The notes beneath the pieces were generated by a model. The model worked only from the letters and a program-made list of their open reading frames with translations, did not search any database and was not told the DNA's origin. Below, piece by piece: positions 1 through 14,541 of a stretch of DNA of 64,000 bases. How positions within the stretch are numbered: the stretch's first letter is position 1; every line of letters begins with the position of its first letter. Source of the DNA: Macquaria australasica (taxonomy: Eukaryota; Chordata; Actinopteri; Centrarchiformes; Percichthyidae). The translations under genes and the position numbers were made by a program. Location of the stretch: NCBI GenBank assembly GCA_005408345.1, contig SEMN01000092.1, forward strand, positions 868,001 through 932,000, read 5' to 3'.

Positions 1-799
1 TGACTCATGGCATATTTCAGCTGCCTACATATTGAATTTTGATACACCATACAGTTCAGCCAAAGCAGATGATTAAACAGTGAAAACATAAACTTTGAAT
101 GCTACATCGACAGCAACTTGCATGGAACCCTAAGGGGTTCCAAAGTGTGTCAGATCCGATTTGGTGATGTACTTTGAAGTTACTGTGAGGACAAATTGAC
201 AGTTTTGAAAACGGGTATTTCAAGCATCTGTGCATATTTTGCCCATGGGCTTCAGCAGTGCTATAATGGCTGCTTTTGGCAGGTTTTGTTTTGGGTTTTT
301 TTCCTTCTTCACTGAGTGACACCTTTTGGAGTTGCATCTTTTGTTTTTAAGTCTCTTTTTGTCTGTACCTCCCAGTTGCTCCGATTTGCCAGGCAGTGGT
401 GCTATATTCCAATTCATTTACATAAGTCAGAAGAAGTTTATTTCATCCCTCTTTTTACGGGAATCACCTCCTCTACACACAGCCTCACACGTGCACAGTC
501 CACAGCGCATCCTAACAGAAACAGGGTTCATACACACAGATGTACGCAGATTTTCAGCTGAGTCATAATCTTAGAAGCTCCAGTTTGCTGCAGGGCCAAC
601 GTTTTCTCCCCTCTTTTTTTTTATTTTTTTATTTTTTATGGCTCCTCCATTCGTATTTAAATTTTTATCTCTTCTTCTCATTTCCCTTGGAGTGTGTTCA
701 TTATCTCAGAACAAGATGAAGACACTCTGCTATGGTTCTTTCTTTGGAATTAGATCCAGAAGTAGTTAAATGGGAGTGAACACACTCAAGCATGTACAA

Positions 800-809
800 C
801 CCCCCCCCC

Positions 810-846
<37 letters not shown>
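800..846. repeat. poly-C / (CA)n microsatellite
   Basis: A run of about 13 C is followed directly by about 17 CA units. It is a simple-sequence repeat in the quaking intron. Confidence 0.95.
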
Positions 847-848
<2 letters not shown>

Positions 849-3800
849 TAGAAGTACATCTTAGCTCATTACATGAATCTGTGATTACCTTCATAATCTC
901 TTACCGTCTTAAAACTTAATGATGTTTGTTTGGACAGGACCTGCGCAATTACTACGCTAACAAAGGCCCATTACAGTTAAGCATTTGTACAAAAATACAG
1001 ATGAGCAGGATCATTTTTTAACTTAGAGCTTTGATATGGATTGAAGTGAGGGCATAACCAAATATTTCAAATGTTTCATAGATGGTCCTCACTGCTACTC
1101 CAGTGCTTGTTTATAGTATAGTTTGTTGTTTTTTTTGCACACATCTTTAAAATTAAATTATTGAGTCAGCCCTCTACACAAGGCTTTATTTTCTTTATTG
1201 TCCTCCATTAAAATTACATTTTCCTTCCTCACAACCTCTTTGTCCCTTACCTTAGACTACACTGGCGTCTGGTTTTTACAGGATATTTACAGAAACATTG
1301 GGATAAGATGGGGAAAATATAATGAAAAAAACACCCAGTGGTCTACCAGTTTTTACATCCTTTGCTGTCAGTAAATCACAACAATCACTATCAGGTTAGC
1401 TCCCTGTACCCCAAAATTTTTTGGATGTGTCATAACTGTGGCTCAGCCCCAGACAAAGCCTCAGCCGTAGCCTCCAGTCGCTGCATCCTCAACCTCAGTA
1501 TTTTCAGCTTGATGCCCTGTGGCAGCAGAGGAAGCCGCGGGAGCAGCTTAGCCAGTGTGTTTATTCAGGATCCATTAGCGGCAGCGTTTTTATGCTCTCA
1601 ATAATTCAGCTGGTTGCTCCCTCCTGGGCCACACTGCCTGGCGGGGAGTCGGCTCACTGGAGCTACGCAGTGGGAGAGAGAGGCTGAGGGAGAGAGAGAA
1701 GCAGAGTAAAATAAAGAACAATGGAGAGAGAGAGGAACATCAGATCAAATAGAAAAAAAGGAGGAAAGATGCAGGTGAAGAGAAACATGGTACTTAACAC
1801 TCATCAAACAAGACCAAGTATAATACTTATAATTAGGGATGTCCTGATCACCTTTTTTCACTCCCCATCCCTTTCAAATTTTTTTAACACTTTGTATCTA
1901 CCAATACAGTTTGTCATATTTTTTTCTACATATTACAGCTTTTATTACACACCTAGCCTACACTTACCCTGCATTACAGATTACCTTTGATTGTTTCCTA
2001 TAATATTTTGTGTGCAAATTATTTTGACTTCTGTCGGCTCAAGCCTGCTGTCAGTGAATACTGTCCTAATATCCCAATCCTTTTTAAACTAGCCTTTGCT
2101 TTGTTAGCCACAGCCAGACAATGTATTTTCTCATAGATGCTTTATTTTATTCTAGATTTTCTGGTTATGTTAAATGAGTATCTATTACTATTGCTTATGT
2201 TATGTTACCATTTTCATCACGTCTTAGTTCCTTAGTCATAGGAACTGTAGTTGTTAAATGCCAACAAACTAATGTCATTAGTCTGTTTAAATGACAATGT
2301 ATTCAGATTTTTTCTAAATTTTACTTGTAGTAAATACCTATTTAGCTTAGAACATGTAGAGAGAACCCAGCAGAAATCTGATATGTATTTATCTTTTATT
2401 TATTCATATGTCATAATGACGGTATGAAAATGGTGAAATCACTGAAGCCACCTGTGTATGTGTGTGGGCGGGACTTGATGTTCAGCTCAAATAACGGGAG
2501 ACAGGAGAGACAAACGCAGGATAATAACCTGTCCCAAGACTGCACTTCACACTCAGATCAAACAAAACCAAATATAAGGTGTCTGTGAGAGTGACTGAGT
2601 AAGTGCAAGTACATTCCTGTAACCTCTCTGGATAGAGACTTCTGGACATCCTTTTCTTTTTGACACATTTGTTGAGACAGGATGGATCACACACTAATTC
2701 CATAGAGATCACTTCTTCACTTCTTTTAAGGTTTTTATGGCACCACTGCACTCAGCCCTCTTCCAGTCTCTTGTATTTGGAGACTTTTTCTTAGTTTGTT
2801 GTTAAATCTCATAAATTATTTCAGTACTGCAAAGGGATGAAGCTTGTATGCTACATCCATTTTGATGATTATTGTCTAAACAGTTGGATGGAAAAAGGAC
2901 TCCTCCTGGAGCCTTGTTCCAATCAAACTTTCATCTAATGTGGCAGCTTGAGTCCCCCTGGTTTTAATTATTACAGTCATGCTTAATGCAAAACAACAGC
3001 AGGGACAACAGCAATTAAATTACTGGTACGTTATATCGACCATTGCACAAGTAGGATAGGGATTTCCCTTCGTTTTGAAAAAACAATTCCCTAATTCTAT
3101 TTAGGCTCCCACACAATGTAAGATTACAGTTAGCACCATAGATAGCAGTTTTAGTTTGAGCCCCACTAAGTGTCCTTTCATACTTGGACTTTGAGAAATG
3201 CTCTATATCAAATTAATTTCCTTTTGATTTGTTTTTTTGCTGATGGTCCCGACACATAATGGCCAAAATTGTGGTATCAGCACGGTTACTGGCAGAACAG
3301 AATAGGCCTCAGGCTTGGACCTTCAACCCCTGCCAGCCAATAGACAGCGCCACAGCACAGCTCCCACATCTTATTGCTTTAAGAACTAATGTGTGACATT
3401 GGCAATCAATGTGTTAAACTTGATTGGCCTGTTGGCGCTGCAGCAGTCCCACTTGTTTTGTTTAAAGTTTAAGCTGACTTTTTTTTTTTTTTTTTTTCAT
3501 ATCCTGGTATCTGATTACTTGACCCAGTGCAACTGAAAGCTTGTTTCTTTTTTTATTAAGAGTTTACAGGGAGCTATTAGGTTGATGAAAAAAGCAGAGC
3601 AATGTCCAGGTGTTACTTTTGGTGCCTTAGGGATTATGGCTGGAAATGGCTTTGAGAGAAGGCGATGGTTCAGGGCACATGGATGGCAACGATGTGTAGC
3701 GGTCCCAGCAACATGGTTTACTAGAGCTATAATTTATATCATTTTGTTGAGGTGTGCTTCAGTATGGTTCCCTTTTTCACACAGAGCTAAGAATCTTGCC

Positions 3801-4259
3801 ATTTAGATGACCTGTTCAGGATTGCCATCTGTTGTCCTCAATCTGTCCTCTTTTTCCGTTTAGATTGAGACATTTCATATAGTGTTAAATCTCATAAAAA
3901 GAAATCTAACCCAAAGCAATCATTGGAGTAAACCAAATCATCAAGCTTTAATAAGTCATGCTTTAATACTTTTCTCGAAATAAATAAATCTGTCTTACTT
4001 GCAAAGTCAAGTACTCCTAAAGAATTTTAGAAAGTTGTGATTTGTTTTATTTCATATTTTTTTATCATTATCATTCTTGTACAGCCCCGCCTGTCCTCTC
4101 TTGTCCTTCCATGCCCCTGCTGCTCCCTGCTGCACCTGTTTGGCCTGCTGGCATGTGGCCTCAGTTGCATTGATCCCAGTTTGGAACGTCCTTTAGGATC
4201 AAAGGAGAAGGGACTGTTCAGAGTGGGAGAGTTGAAACAGTGCAAATAGTTTCATTTAT

Positions 4260-4460
4260 GAGTGTTAAAGTGCAACATTGCCAGGGCAAAATTGTGGCGC
4301 CACATAGTCCAAAATCCCACTGAGGCAGCAGTGTGGTATGTTAAGTAGGACTGACCTTCAGCCACAACACCAAGGATTGAAAGCTTGGTGTCTACAAATG
4401 TGCACCCTGTCATGTGTCCTTGAGCAATGCAATAAATCGCTTCCAGCTTCAGGGGTGTAC
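4260..4460 (+). mobile_element. possible degraded SINE fragment
   Basis: The stretch around 4415-4460 (tgtccttgagcaatgcaa, then cagcttcaggggtgtac and cctgaccctgtag) resembles the central part of common fish tRNA-derived SINEs, which typically read tgtccttgagcaaggcact in this place. The tRNA-like head is not clear and there is no clean poly(A) tail or target-site duplication, so it would be an old fragment. The call is from memory of the family consensus, not from an alignment. Confidence 0.35.
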
Positions 4461-5120
4461 CTGACCCTGTAGTGTACCTTCCTTTTGGAAGGGGGTAGGC
4501 GAAATGATGGTACCAACAGGATCTATAAAGTAACATGTGGACAAACCTATTAAACTACCACTCTTGGTTTTTTTTTTTGTTGGTTTTTTTTTTTTATTTT
4601 TTTTTTTTAGCACAACCTCAAAAAGGGAGGGTAGGTCAGAAGAAAAATACTTCTATTTTTGTAACCTTTTTGCATGTGGTGTCATTCATGTTGAGAATTG
4701 AGGCCTTAAAGTTTATTGGGCTCAAGCTGAGGTGTGAAAGCCAGCAGGCAAACAGGTGCTGTACAGACGATGGAAGTCGGGCAACATAACTGACAAGAAG
4801 TCTTTCCCTCTGATCCTATTCTTAGATGTTGTTTCTAGATGCAGTGTCCGTGCTATTTATTCATGCTACATATTTTGCCCAAACCGATTCCGCTCTGGTA
4901 TGTGGTTATTTCCATGGCATTTGATGTCGGCCAGCGTGGACATTCCCAGTATTCCCTTTAGCGCGCGCCCTCACCTCCCCTCTCTTTTCTCCCCCTGCCT
5001 CCCCCTGCACCCTTCCTCGTGTTTGTCATGCTGTCACTTTCTCTCAGAGGGCACACGGTGACCTTGTTCACAGGCAGTTATGCTAGTGTGAGGTGTGTGG
5101 GTGTGCGCACGTGGATGCAA

Positions 5121-5140
5121 GTGTGTGTGTGTGTGTGTGT
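5121..5140. repeat. (GT)n microsatellite
   Basis: Ten uninterrupted GT units lie in the quaking intron, within a wider imperfect GT-rich stretch. Confidence 0.9.
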
Positions 5141-7063
5141 ATGTGCACTCATTTCTCTTTTACCAAATCTCTTTGATCACGATCCTAACCAAATCAGAAT
5201 CTGCCAGAACGTTGGCATGTACTTGTACACAAAGACATGTGATTAACTTGTTAGGTCCAACTTAAGCAACAATCTGTCAATAAATGTGAATTTATATATC
5301 TACCAATGTGCCCTGCATACAGAGGCAGCCCCTGTGGTCTGTCTGTGTCCCCTCTAGAAAATGCTGAGTCACCTTCTAGTCCCCATGTCCCCTAATAGGC
5401 CATAAGCAAACAGCCATGGTGAAATAATGGCCTGACTGCTGAAGCTAGGCCCTCCCCCCCGTGTGGAAAAGGGGAAAACGAGAGTGGAATATTGAACTTT
5501 CTTCTGTGTGTGTGCGTGCGTGTGTGTGTGTTGTAAAGAGCAGTGCCATGGCAACAGGTCTCTGTGGAGTAGAAAGCAGGTGGGTGGCACTCAGCTCAGG
5601 CTATAAGCTTTATGTGTGTGTGTGCGTGCTCCCTCTCAATTTGTGGTGCTCGTAGAGTGTATTGAAATCATGTCAGGTGGACCTCCCGCAGAGCACCGCA
5701 ATGCATTGTTTGTAATTAGACACCTTCACAGTGGCTCACTTCTCTCAAATGAGCAGCGATCTGAAGCTGAGGTGTTTTGTATGGGTGGGGTTAAACAGAC
5801 ACGGTGTTCATCAACAGTCTGTACAAACCTGCAACAACAGCAGGAGGGGAGAAAGCTGGGATGCAGTTGACTGCTTGACCTCCTTTGGAAAAGGATATTG
5901 CAATTCTGATTTTGAAATATTTTTGAGTTGCATTCCTTTTGACACTCCTGTTTTGTTTTTGTAAAATCTGTCAAATATTCACATTGTAACATCATAATCC
6001 TGTTTTGATGTTTTAATGTGGTGTCGCACATCAGAGAATCTGAGGTTGTGTCTTTCAGACAACGTAGACCTCAACTCCTCACCTCAGGGGGAAGTAGTCG
6101 GCTTTCAAACTGCTGGCTTTCATGGTTGTACAGTGACATGCGATACAACCTCAAAAGCTTTTTAGAGCGCTCTCGGTGTCTGCTCACTGCATTTACTGTC
6201 AGCGGGGCAACCAGAAGAGGGAGGAAAGTAGCTAAATGGAGAAGCAAAAAAAAAAACTTCTGCAGATGTGAGGCTACTCCAGATTTGTCTCTACATATCC
6301 CATTTTACCTTTTAAAAAGAGTCAGGTGTGACTGGGCTTTTCACAGAGGCGCCCGAAAACTGGAAAAACGTTGCGCACCATTTCCCAACCTCAGCCTTCC
6401 CAATTCAAATCGTGAAACGGCTTCCTATTTAACAGTGTTGAAAGGCTATCGAGCAGTGGTGTTGGTTTTGAATACAAGCCATTTTGCTTTTCAGGTGCTG
6501 CTAGTGCTACAATTTGGCGCCCTCTGAGTGCTTTGGCGCTGCCTTTTCAGGAGGGAAAACGACTCCCTCAGAGAGCTATTGTTAACCGGACAGCATTGTC
6601 CACGCAAACACAAGTCAGAGACAGAGGCACACGCTTATACACCTTTACACACAATCCTGCGGCACTTCGAACTCTATCCATGTATCATAATTGTATTCCT
6701 ACTATATAAGTTGGTGTGGCTTAAAAAATCCCCATCCATCTCTCTCTGATCCCTCCACCCATCCATCTTTCACTGATATTAATTGCTGCAGGGCTAGCTG
6801 TCGTCTTTGTCTCTGTGAAGCGAGGGATCTATTAAAGAAGGGTGTCCTTTCAAAGTTTAAGCTAAATAGCTGACTAAAGGGCCGCTCCTGTCATCCTGCT
6901 TCTCTTCACAGGGCCCAGTTGTCCTCTGTGTATGCCTGCCTCTCGCCTCCGCTCCTCTGATATGCTGTGTTACTGCACTGGTGCTCCAACACACCCACAC
7001 TGTCACATTCGCTCACCGTCTTTCTTTCTCTCTCTCTCTCGCTCTTCCTCCATCTCTGTCCAG

Positions 7064-7207
7064 GAGGAGCAGAACAGAGGGAAGCCAAACTGGGAACACC
7101 TAAACGAAGACCTTCATGTCCTGATCACAGTGGAAGATTCGCAGGCCAGAGCTGAGATGAAGATGAGGAGAGCAGTGGAGGAGGTCAAGAAGCTCCTTGT
7201 ACCTGCT
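7064..7207 (+). CDS. qki2: quaking exon: end of KH domain
   Basis: This 144-nt exon encodes 48 codons in phase 0 at both ends. It begins EEQNRGKPNWEHLNEDL and ends VKKLLVPA. This is nearly identical to vertebrate QKI, where it forms the last strand and helix of the maxi-KH domain that grips the ACUAAY RNA core. The residues ITVEDSQARAEMKMRRAVEE show a few substitutions (A for N, M for I and L, R for K) against the mammalian protein. The acceptor is a long CT tract plus ccag; the donor is GTGAGT at 7208. Quaking is a dimeric STAR-family RNA-binding protein controlling splicing, mRNA stability, translation and circRNA formation. The earlier KH and QUA1 exons lie before the window. The paralogue name is inferred from the downstream tail; qkia or qkib are less likely. 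Confidence 0.95.
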
Positions 7208-10200
7208 GTGAGTACATGCCACACATAAGCTGATATACACACATGCCGCACACAGAGGTAGCTGCCTATGGCCTAATAAGTTCTTTAATACTCTTCACAA
7301 GTAACGTCATTTGAGTTTCCAAGGAAGTTGACGCATAGGACATTGTTTAGCTCTGATTTAGTAGTGCTGAGAGAGACCTTTCCATGTTGGATAATGGGGC
7401 TACATATGGCACGCCACCTCTATCCCACTGTTAGCATCCTGTTTACTTCCATATATAGACTAGTGGAACAGGTTGGTTGTACCCCCAGCAGAGTGGAAAA
7501 ACATAGCTAGCTGCACACACCTCCTGTGACTGCCACATTTCATCTCCGCTCCCCCTCTGCCCCAACTTCCTCATGTGATGGCTGCTGGTAGTTTTTTGGC
7601 ATGAAATGTGTATTTTCCCAGTTAATTTCTGGCGACCAGGTGGACATGGCAGCTGAAAGGCCCAGGTTTTCCATCAGGTGGCAATGCACAGGGCTTGGTG
7701 GTCTGTGGAAATGGGGCCTGCCAATGGCAGGCATGCAAGGCTAGACAAGAGATGCAGTGTCACTTGAATCGCAGTGTTGTTGAGCTGCTTTCTTTTATGT
7801 ACTTTATCCTGTAAATGCAGAATTATGTGTACACGTGTGCTTGATTTACATTCTTCCACTTTGGGAGAAACAAATGCAACAAGGATGATGTTTGCCACAG
7901 ATATAGCTGCATTACAATTTATCAGCTTATAATTTTTCAGTAGCAGGATTATGGTACTTTCTGCAACCACTGGGCAGGTGACCTTTATTATAAACAAATA
8001 CACAAAGAGTAGAGGAGGGCAGGAAGATTTAACAGCGAAATTGTGGAATGATAGCACATCTATATGCACAATATCTAAGAGTTTAATCTGAAAACATGCC
8101 TGAAAAGGATAAACTGTTAAACTGTATCTGATCACATGAAAATGCAGGCTAACTTTGTTATGGCTATGTCTAGAGCCATGAACTGTAACTTTTTGTTCAG
8201 CTCATCTGAACTGCACCAGTTATGGATGAAGATCTGACACAATAGGTGCCATTATGCCGGGGTCTCCTGTCTAGTATGATCGTTCCTCCCTGTCTGTCTC
8301 AGCGAGGCCTCAGCCCAGCCTGACAGTGTGGAAATTCATGTCCTCATGTTTAAGGATTGCTTGTCTCTATTCAAACCTGCCTGCCACTTCTTTAGGCACT
8401 TGAGTGTTTCAGATCTCCACAGCCTATATGTACACACAGAGGATGTTGACACACGTACAAATGCACACATGCACACAAATATGTGCGTGCACACACAAAC
8501 TTGAGGATGGAGCCATCTCTTGCAGCGGCAATGTTCCAAAGAGTGATGCAGAATGAGTCACTGTTAACACACACATGTAGACACATGCACAACAAAACCC
8601 CTTTTGCTGTTCTTTTTAAGTCAATGACAGCTTTCGGCAGCTTACACTCATCTGAATGGAGTGCCACAAAAATAGCTTCTTCACTTTTCTAGAAATCTCT
8701 GTGCATTTTGCAGCCTAACAAGTGCATTAAAGATGGTCTGGTGATTCAGTACCTGAACCATTTAATGGGTTAAGGAGGAGCTCTCCTCTTTTATTTCTCA
8801 AATACAAGAAAGCAGCTTTGAGCTCTTTTGAGACACTAATGAAATCTTGCTCATAAAAAGTTTCACTCTTCTCTTAATTCAAATAAGAGTTTTATAGAGC
8901 TTATTAATGACCCATTGCAGTCCACCCGAGGCCATTTTTCCTTCAAGCAAGGCATCTTTGTTAATTTAAATGTAATGAGAAGATCCTTCATTAGATAGAC
9001 ATTGTGTGTTGTGTGTTCTTCTGAGCCTCTTAAATTCACCTATAGATTCTTTGATTCTTGAAGCATAAAATGTCCCTGCCTTGTTTTCTAATATAATAAT
9101 ATCAAGGACACATTTGTCTCATCTGTTTTATATATATTCCAAATATTAAAGCTTATTATTCCACAGTATATTTTCAGTTAATATTTGCATTTGAACATAT
9201 TTCGGTTCTTGCATCAATACCTGATTAATTCATATTGGCCAAAGAAATAATGCTTACATTAGGGGCTGGACTCTTAATGCACATTATGTCAATGGCCTGA
9301 CACTGGCCTAGGGTATGACAAATTTAAACGTCAATAGAAGTGACGTAGTTTTAGTATGGCAGAATAAGTGTCCAGTAGTCCTGTCCCTGAATGTTGGGTT
9401 GGTGCATTATCTACCCATGAACCCCTTAGGGCACTTTATTTTCTTCATGCCATTGCGTGCATGTCCATGCACACATGTCATGAGTGGGTTGGCAGTAGGG
9501 TTGGCTGGCAGTAATGCCCTTTATCATGCTAAACTAGATTGGATTAAAGTATGGACACGCCGTGTACGCACTGTTCTAATGAAGGGCATCTTTTCCACAT
9601 TTGGCAGCGTAAAATCGCCTTTATTAAATCGCACAGGAAACAAAATGAGGTCATGCTTTTTATTCCCTTTCAAGGAACAGGCTTTACTTGTCATTGAAGA
9701 GAACCCAGCTGCAGAAGGGAAACAAAGACCGAGAATAGAGTGATAACCAAAAGGTTGTTTTGTCTGAAAACCTGGTGGTAAATTAAAGTTAAAGGCTTTA
9801 TAATGATAGTTTTGCTTTTAAATAATCTCATAATTGACTCACTCGGGATTAGGAGCCAGGGTGTCTGAATCCATCCACCTACATTTCAGTGGTTGACATG
9901 TTAGCTGAGCAAATATTGACTATTGCGTTACGCCCTGTCAATAGCTGCTCCTTACTCAGAGATTGACAGTTGGAAGAGGGTACTGGTGAGAAATATTAAG
10001 GGTTCACATTTTTTTTTTTTACCTCTTTGCCCTCTGTATCACTCTTTTGCTCCCTAGTTCTGTGAACTCTTCAACTCTCCATGAACTGGGAGTAGGGGAA
10101 CATCGACGAGATGAGACGGAGGAAGAGACAGAGAGAGAGATGGGTGGGAGAGCTTGATTGAGCTACTCTTTCAAGTGTGGATTTACTCCACTGATCCTGC

Positions 10201-13200
10201 CCTAGTACACACACACACAATAGCACACACACAGACAAATGGATACGCATGCCCAGAAAAATACTTCCACATGCATGCACGTACACGCACACAAATTCAC
10301 ACTGACTAAAATTCTCTGCTCATCCCTTGAGTCCTTGGTTAAGGCCCTCAAACGGAGCCGGCAGCAGAGCCCCACTGCACTTTAGGTAACCTCCACTCAG
10401 ATACTTGCAGAGCTGTATGCATAAACCCTGACTGGCCCATTCCACTTCCCCTTTCTGCCACTAGAAGGACTAGAGAGCAATAATGAGTGACCTGCAGGCA
10501 GATATTGTCCTGTGATTTACAGCGGACCCTGGTCAATTGCGAGAGAGACAGAAAACCTGACTTGTGTATATGGCATGATTGTGTAGAATGACATTGCCAC
10601 CACAAATAAGAATCAGCTCTCGGCTGACTTGTTTAAACAGACACCCGCTCAAGTTCAAATCCATCTGAATTACCGCCATATGTTATTAATGATCTTCTGC
10701 TGTGTTGTACTCCCCTTGTCAAATAAAGCTTGGATGGCGAGACACAGAATTTCTTCTGTTGTGTAATAAGACTTGGCCTGGCAACTGTATGCACATGGGG
10801 TGCCACATATGCATACGACTTTGTATCAAGCTGGCCTTGGATTTAGAGCAGTTTTAGCATAATCCTCATTAAAAGGCCAAACATGTGACATGGAATACAG
10901 CAGAGGCACGGACAGCACACACCTTTAATTAGATAAATCAACCCAGAATCCCTTGGGGCTGACAACTTCTGTGCTACTCTATATGGGTTGAAACATTTAA
11001 GAATGTTGCACCTTTGGCCACACCCCTATTAAATTGTCAAAGCAGGTATTTTTACATTTTGACAATGGAGACGAAAATACCTGCGGTGACATCATTGATT
11101 GAAAACATTCCTTAATGTTTCTTTACCAGCCGTGCAGCAGCAGTTGTCTTCGAGTGATGTAGTGTAGATTAACTTTTTAATCACCAATAATTATGTTAGT
11201 TGAGAGATGCATTAAAATTATATTAAATTACATTTAAATGCACTGAATGTTATACACAGTGGGGGAGTGGTGGAGACTGGGGGAAGAGTAGGGTATCTTT
11301 TACACGTTGGTTCTGATAAGAATCTGACAAGCTAGACAGACACACTTCTTCCTGTTCTTGTTAACAGGCATAACCACAATTAAATTAAACTACACCACAC
11401 TTGCCTGCCATATATGCTTTTTACACAGCAGTTGAAGGTGATCTTGGTCTTTTGGTGTCATGTGTAGGTGACGAGCAGCCATGAGATCACTGAGTATGAC
11501 AGCTTATTTAGATCTATCACTGATCCGCTCTTTCTGCGGGATGGCAAGATATAAACAGGTGACACTGTGCTAGTGTTTGTGTCCGCACGCACAATTGGCT
11601 CTATTCTGGCTCTGAGTTTGTGTGTCTATTTATGTATTTATGCACACATGTGCACACATTTGTGTGTGTGTGCGATTGACAGGTGTATGTACTGGGCATT
11701 ATTATGGATATAATATATTCTCATTGGTCCCCTCAGGTCACAGCCCCTGTTTGAAGGGTTTATGGGAAAATGACAGACAGGCAGACAATTGGACAAGGCC
11801 ATCTAAGACCAGACAAAGGCCTTGTCCTTAAGTAACCCTGAGTGCTTTAGCCTAAAGCCAACTTTTCCTAATAGATACTAAGAGTGCTAGAAATGTCTTT
11901 GTATTTACATTTTGCTTTTAGGTACTTGTGCTGAATCTCACCCAAGTATAGTTGGATGCAGTGTTTCTTTTTGGGATTAATCAAGGAGTCCTTAGATTTT
12001 TATAATGCTGAACTTGGTACACACTAGTCAGGCGCGGACAGCACAATCGTATTCTGTCATAGGATTAAAACATATTCATGCTTCATGTGCTTTATGTTTA
12101 GAGGTCCCGTAAGCCATTCTGATTTTCTCTTTTTCTAGCATTTGTTTTAGCATTAATTCTAATGTGACAGAATTGTCAGGGTGCAATGGCTTTGAACTGC
12201 AAGTTGCACTGTGAAAATCCTAAGCAGGCTAAATCCTTAAACGTAAATGTAAACACATTACCCTGGAAACAACCCCCCAGCAAGCACCTCATGCTTTCTG
12301 AGAGATCAAATTGTTAAGCTCTGTGATAAGTCCGCTACGTACAGAATATTTACTCCAGGGAAAATCTGTAGATTCTGGTGTTTTGTGAATATTATTATTT
12401 GATCTGCAGGGACTGATGTAAAGCAAATAATTTTATGATTTCATAAGATCATAGAGGAGGTTCTTGTAGGGACAATCCTGTACATGTTATAGTGAGAACT
12501 GAAGCCACATCATGCTATTTAAGTTATGTGAGATTGCCTGATAAAGGAAGCTCGAGACAATGCTATCTACACTGCTCTACATTTGATTCAGTGCAGTGAT
12601 GGCAGGCACTCGCCGCAAGGTACCTACAGTACATTAAGAGAGGTAGCAGGGTAGCCTTGAATCTCTTAAAACACACACACTCACACTCTTATAGAGCACA
12701 CGAGAAGCTGGAAAGGTTAGGTTTGAAGGGAGAACAGCACACAGAGAAAGAAAGAGCTAGTTGGCGCAGAGGCACTTTGGCCCTGGAGAGCCAAGTGCAT
12801 GTCTCCCTGAATGAAAGTGTCATTGCCGAGAACAAAGTGAGCATGGTAGCAGCCTGAGCAGACCAACAGCCTCAAGCTCTTCTCTCCATTTGCAACACGG
12901 TGGGAACCCAGTCCTGCTCCCTCTTGTGCTCCATCTCCCCATTTTCCCCCTCTATCCTTCTCTTGCCCCTTTTTAAAGTTCTATTTTTGGTTATAGATGT
13001 AGTTCTAGTCCACATTATGGAAATTAGTAGATGGTTTTATTGCTCCACTTTTCTTTTTTCATTTTAATGAATGCCTTGGCAGTGGATGGCAAAGTGAGAG
13101 CTCTCCATCAGTTGCCATGTTTGGCTCACCAGTCTCATTGTGGTCCTTCTAGGCCAAGACTAAGTTTCTCTTTTGGGCAAACCTGTACAGTATGCCTGCC

Positions 13201-14477
13201 CCTTTGTTCTTATTCCTGTATCTTGCTCCCCTGAGCCTTGTGTCTCTCCTCATCTTTCTCTCATTTTTCTCTCATCTTTATCTCTCTGCTAAGGACCACC
13301 TTTGAGGAAGAACATACAGTAGATGGTGTTTTTGTAAAAGCCAGACAGATGGACCTTAATGGACGCCAAGTTTGGCGATCTGCGGGGTGTTGTGTCTGTA
13401 CTCGCCAGTATGCATCCGGCTTGGCAGAGTGCTACAATGGCAGCCTCATCAGAACCACTCAGACAGGAAAGGCACAGGCACAGAGTGAAGATGATGCAGA
13501 ACAAGCAGAGCTAGATTTAAACAGTGGAAGTCTGTTCTAGGTAGCATTGTACTGACTTTGCAATCAATAAACACCTCTTTTTGTTTTCCTTTCTCTCTTT
13601 CTAGCTCTTACTCTCTCTCTCTCTCTGTCAGCAGTGTCTGACAAATGAGTACAAAACACCATCTGGCTGCATCCATCCATGTGTGCCTCTCCAATTAATG
13701 ATGTTTATTCTTTGTTAGGCCTACCTATCACTACCATTCTCCTCTTATTTGCTCTTAATTTACTCCCCCACCCTCACGTCCTCTGCCATGCATGACATTC
13801 AGCCATATCCATAAGAAGAGAAGCTCACGTTTCTCATTGAGCCTGGTTGATTGACTTAGGTGGTTCATGCCTTTGACTGATACACATTACCTTAGTGCTT
13901 CTAAAGGCAATAGTCTGCTACATGTGTTGTGTCTACCATGGAGTAATTACTTTAAAACTGCAACTTTGTGGTCATAGTATGTGGAAGATTATGTGTATTT
14001 GGTTCCTGAAAGGAAAACAAAGTTGAGATGTGATGAAACCAACTTATGTGTTATGTGTTTCTATCATCCCTGGGCATCTTTGATTACCCAGTACCATCTT
14101 GTTTATCGCCTGTAACCTAGCTGCAAGGCCTGCAGTACAGCTGTAGAGTAAAGGCGGAGACAGACAGACACTCAGACCACACTATGTGATAAAGGCTATA
14201 ATATCTGTTTTGTACGTTTTGTGCGCATGTAAATGTGATGAATGACAAAAGTAGCTATTATCTCACTATGCCAGCCAGCTCAAGTAGGCTTAGAGGCATT
14301 GCAGGCAGGCAGTAGGTAGATAGTTTTAGTCAACCTGGCAGCCCCTCTGTCCCTGTAGGCCGTTATTACCTTCATCAGGCTAATGAAGGAGTTGGATTGG
14401 ATCATATTAACCTCCTGATCTCCACCTCCCAGGACACCACAGTTACAACAGGCTGGACTGCACTGTTCACTGCTCTC

Positions 14478-14479
<2 letters not shown>

Positions 14480-14541
<62 letters not shown>
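14480..14541. repeat. compound (TA)n(TG)n(AG)n microsatellite
   Basis: About 15 TA units pass directly into about 10 TG units and then 5 AG units. Confidence 0.95.

Larger units (their letters stand above)
1..7063 (+). other. qki2: quaking intron (3' part) upstream of the KH exon
   Basis: This is intronic sequence before the first recognised quaking exon; its 5' end is outside the window. It ends in a strong pyrimidine tract (about 7020-7060, CT repeats) and the acceptor AG at 7062-7063. It holds a poly-C/CA microsatellite near 800-846, GT runs near 5120 and 5510, T-rich stretches and a possible SINE remnant at 4260-4460. The longest open frame (6018-6527, 169 codons) has no recognisable domain and is about what chance gives in this much DNA. 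The quaking promoter, 5'UTR, QUA1 exon and first KH exons are not here. Confidence 0.75.

Noticed and set aside
1832..1855. Phrase attagggatgtcctgatca, resembling the end of fish hAT elements
   Set aside because: No matching inverted end or target duplication was found, and one short match is not enough.
6018..6527. 169-codon open frame on the + strand in the quaking intron
   Set aside because: It has no known domain, normal intron composition and no splice context. One or two frames this long are expected by chance in 64 kb read in six frames.
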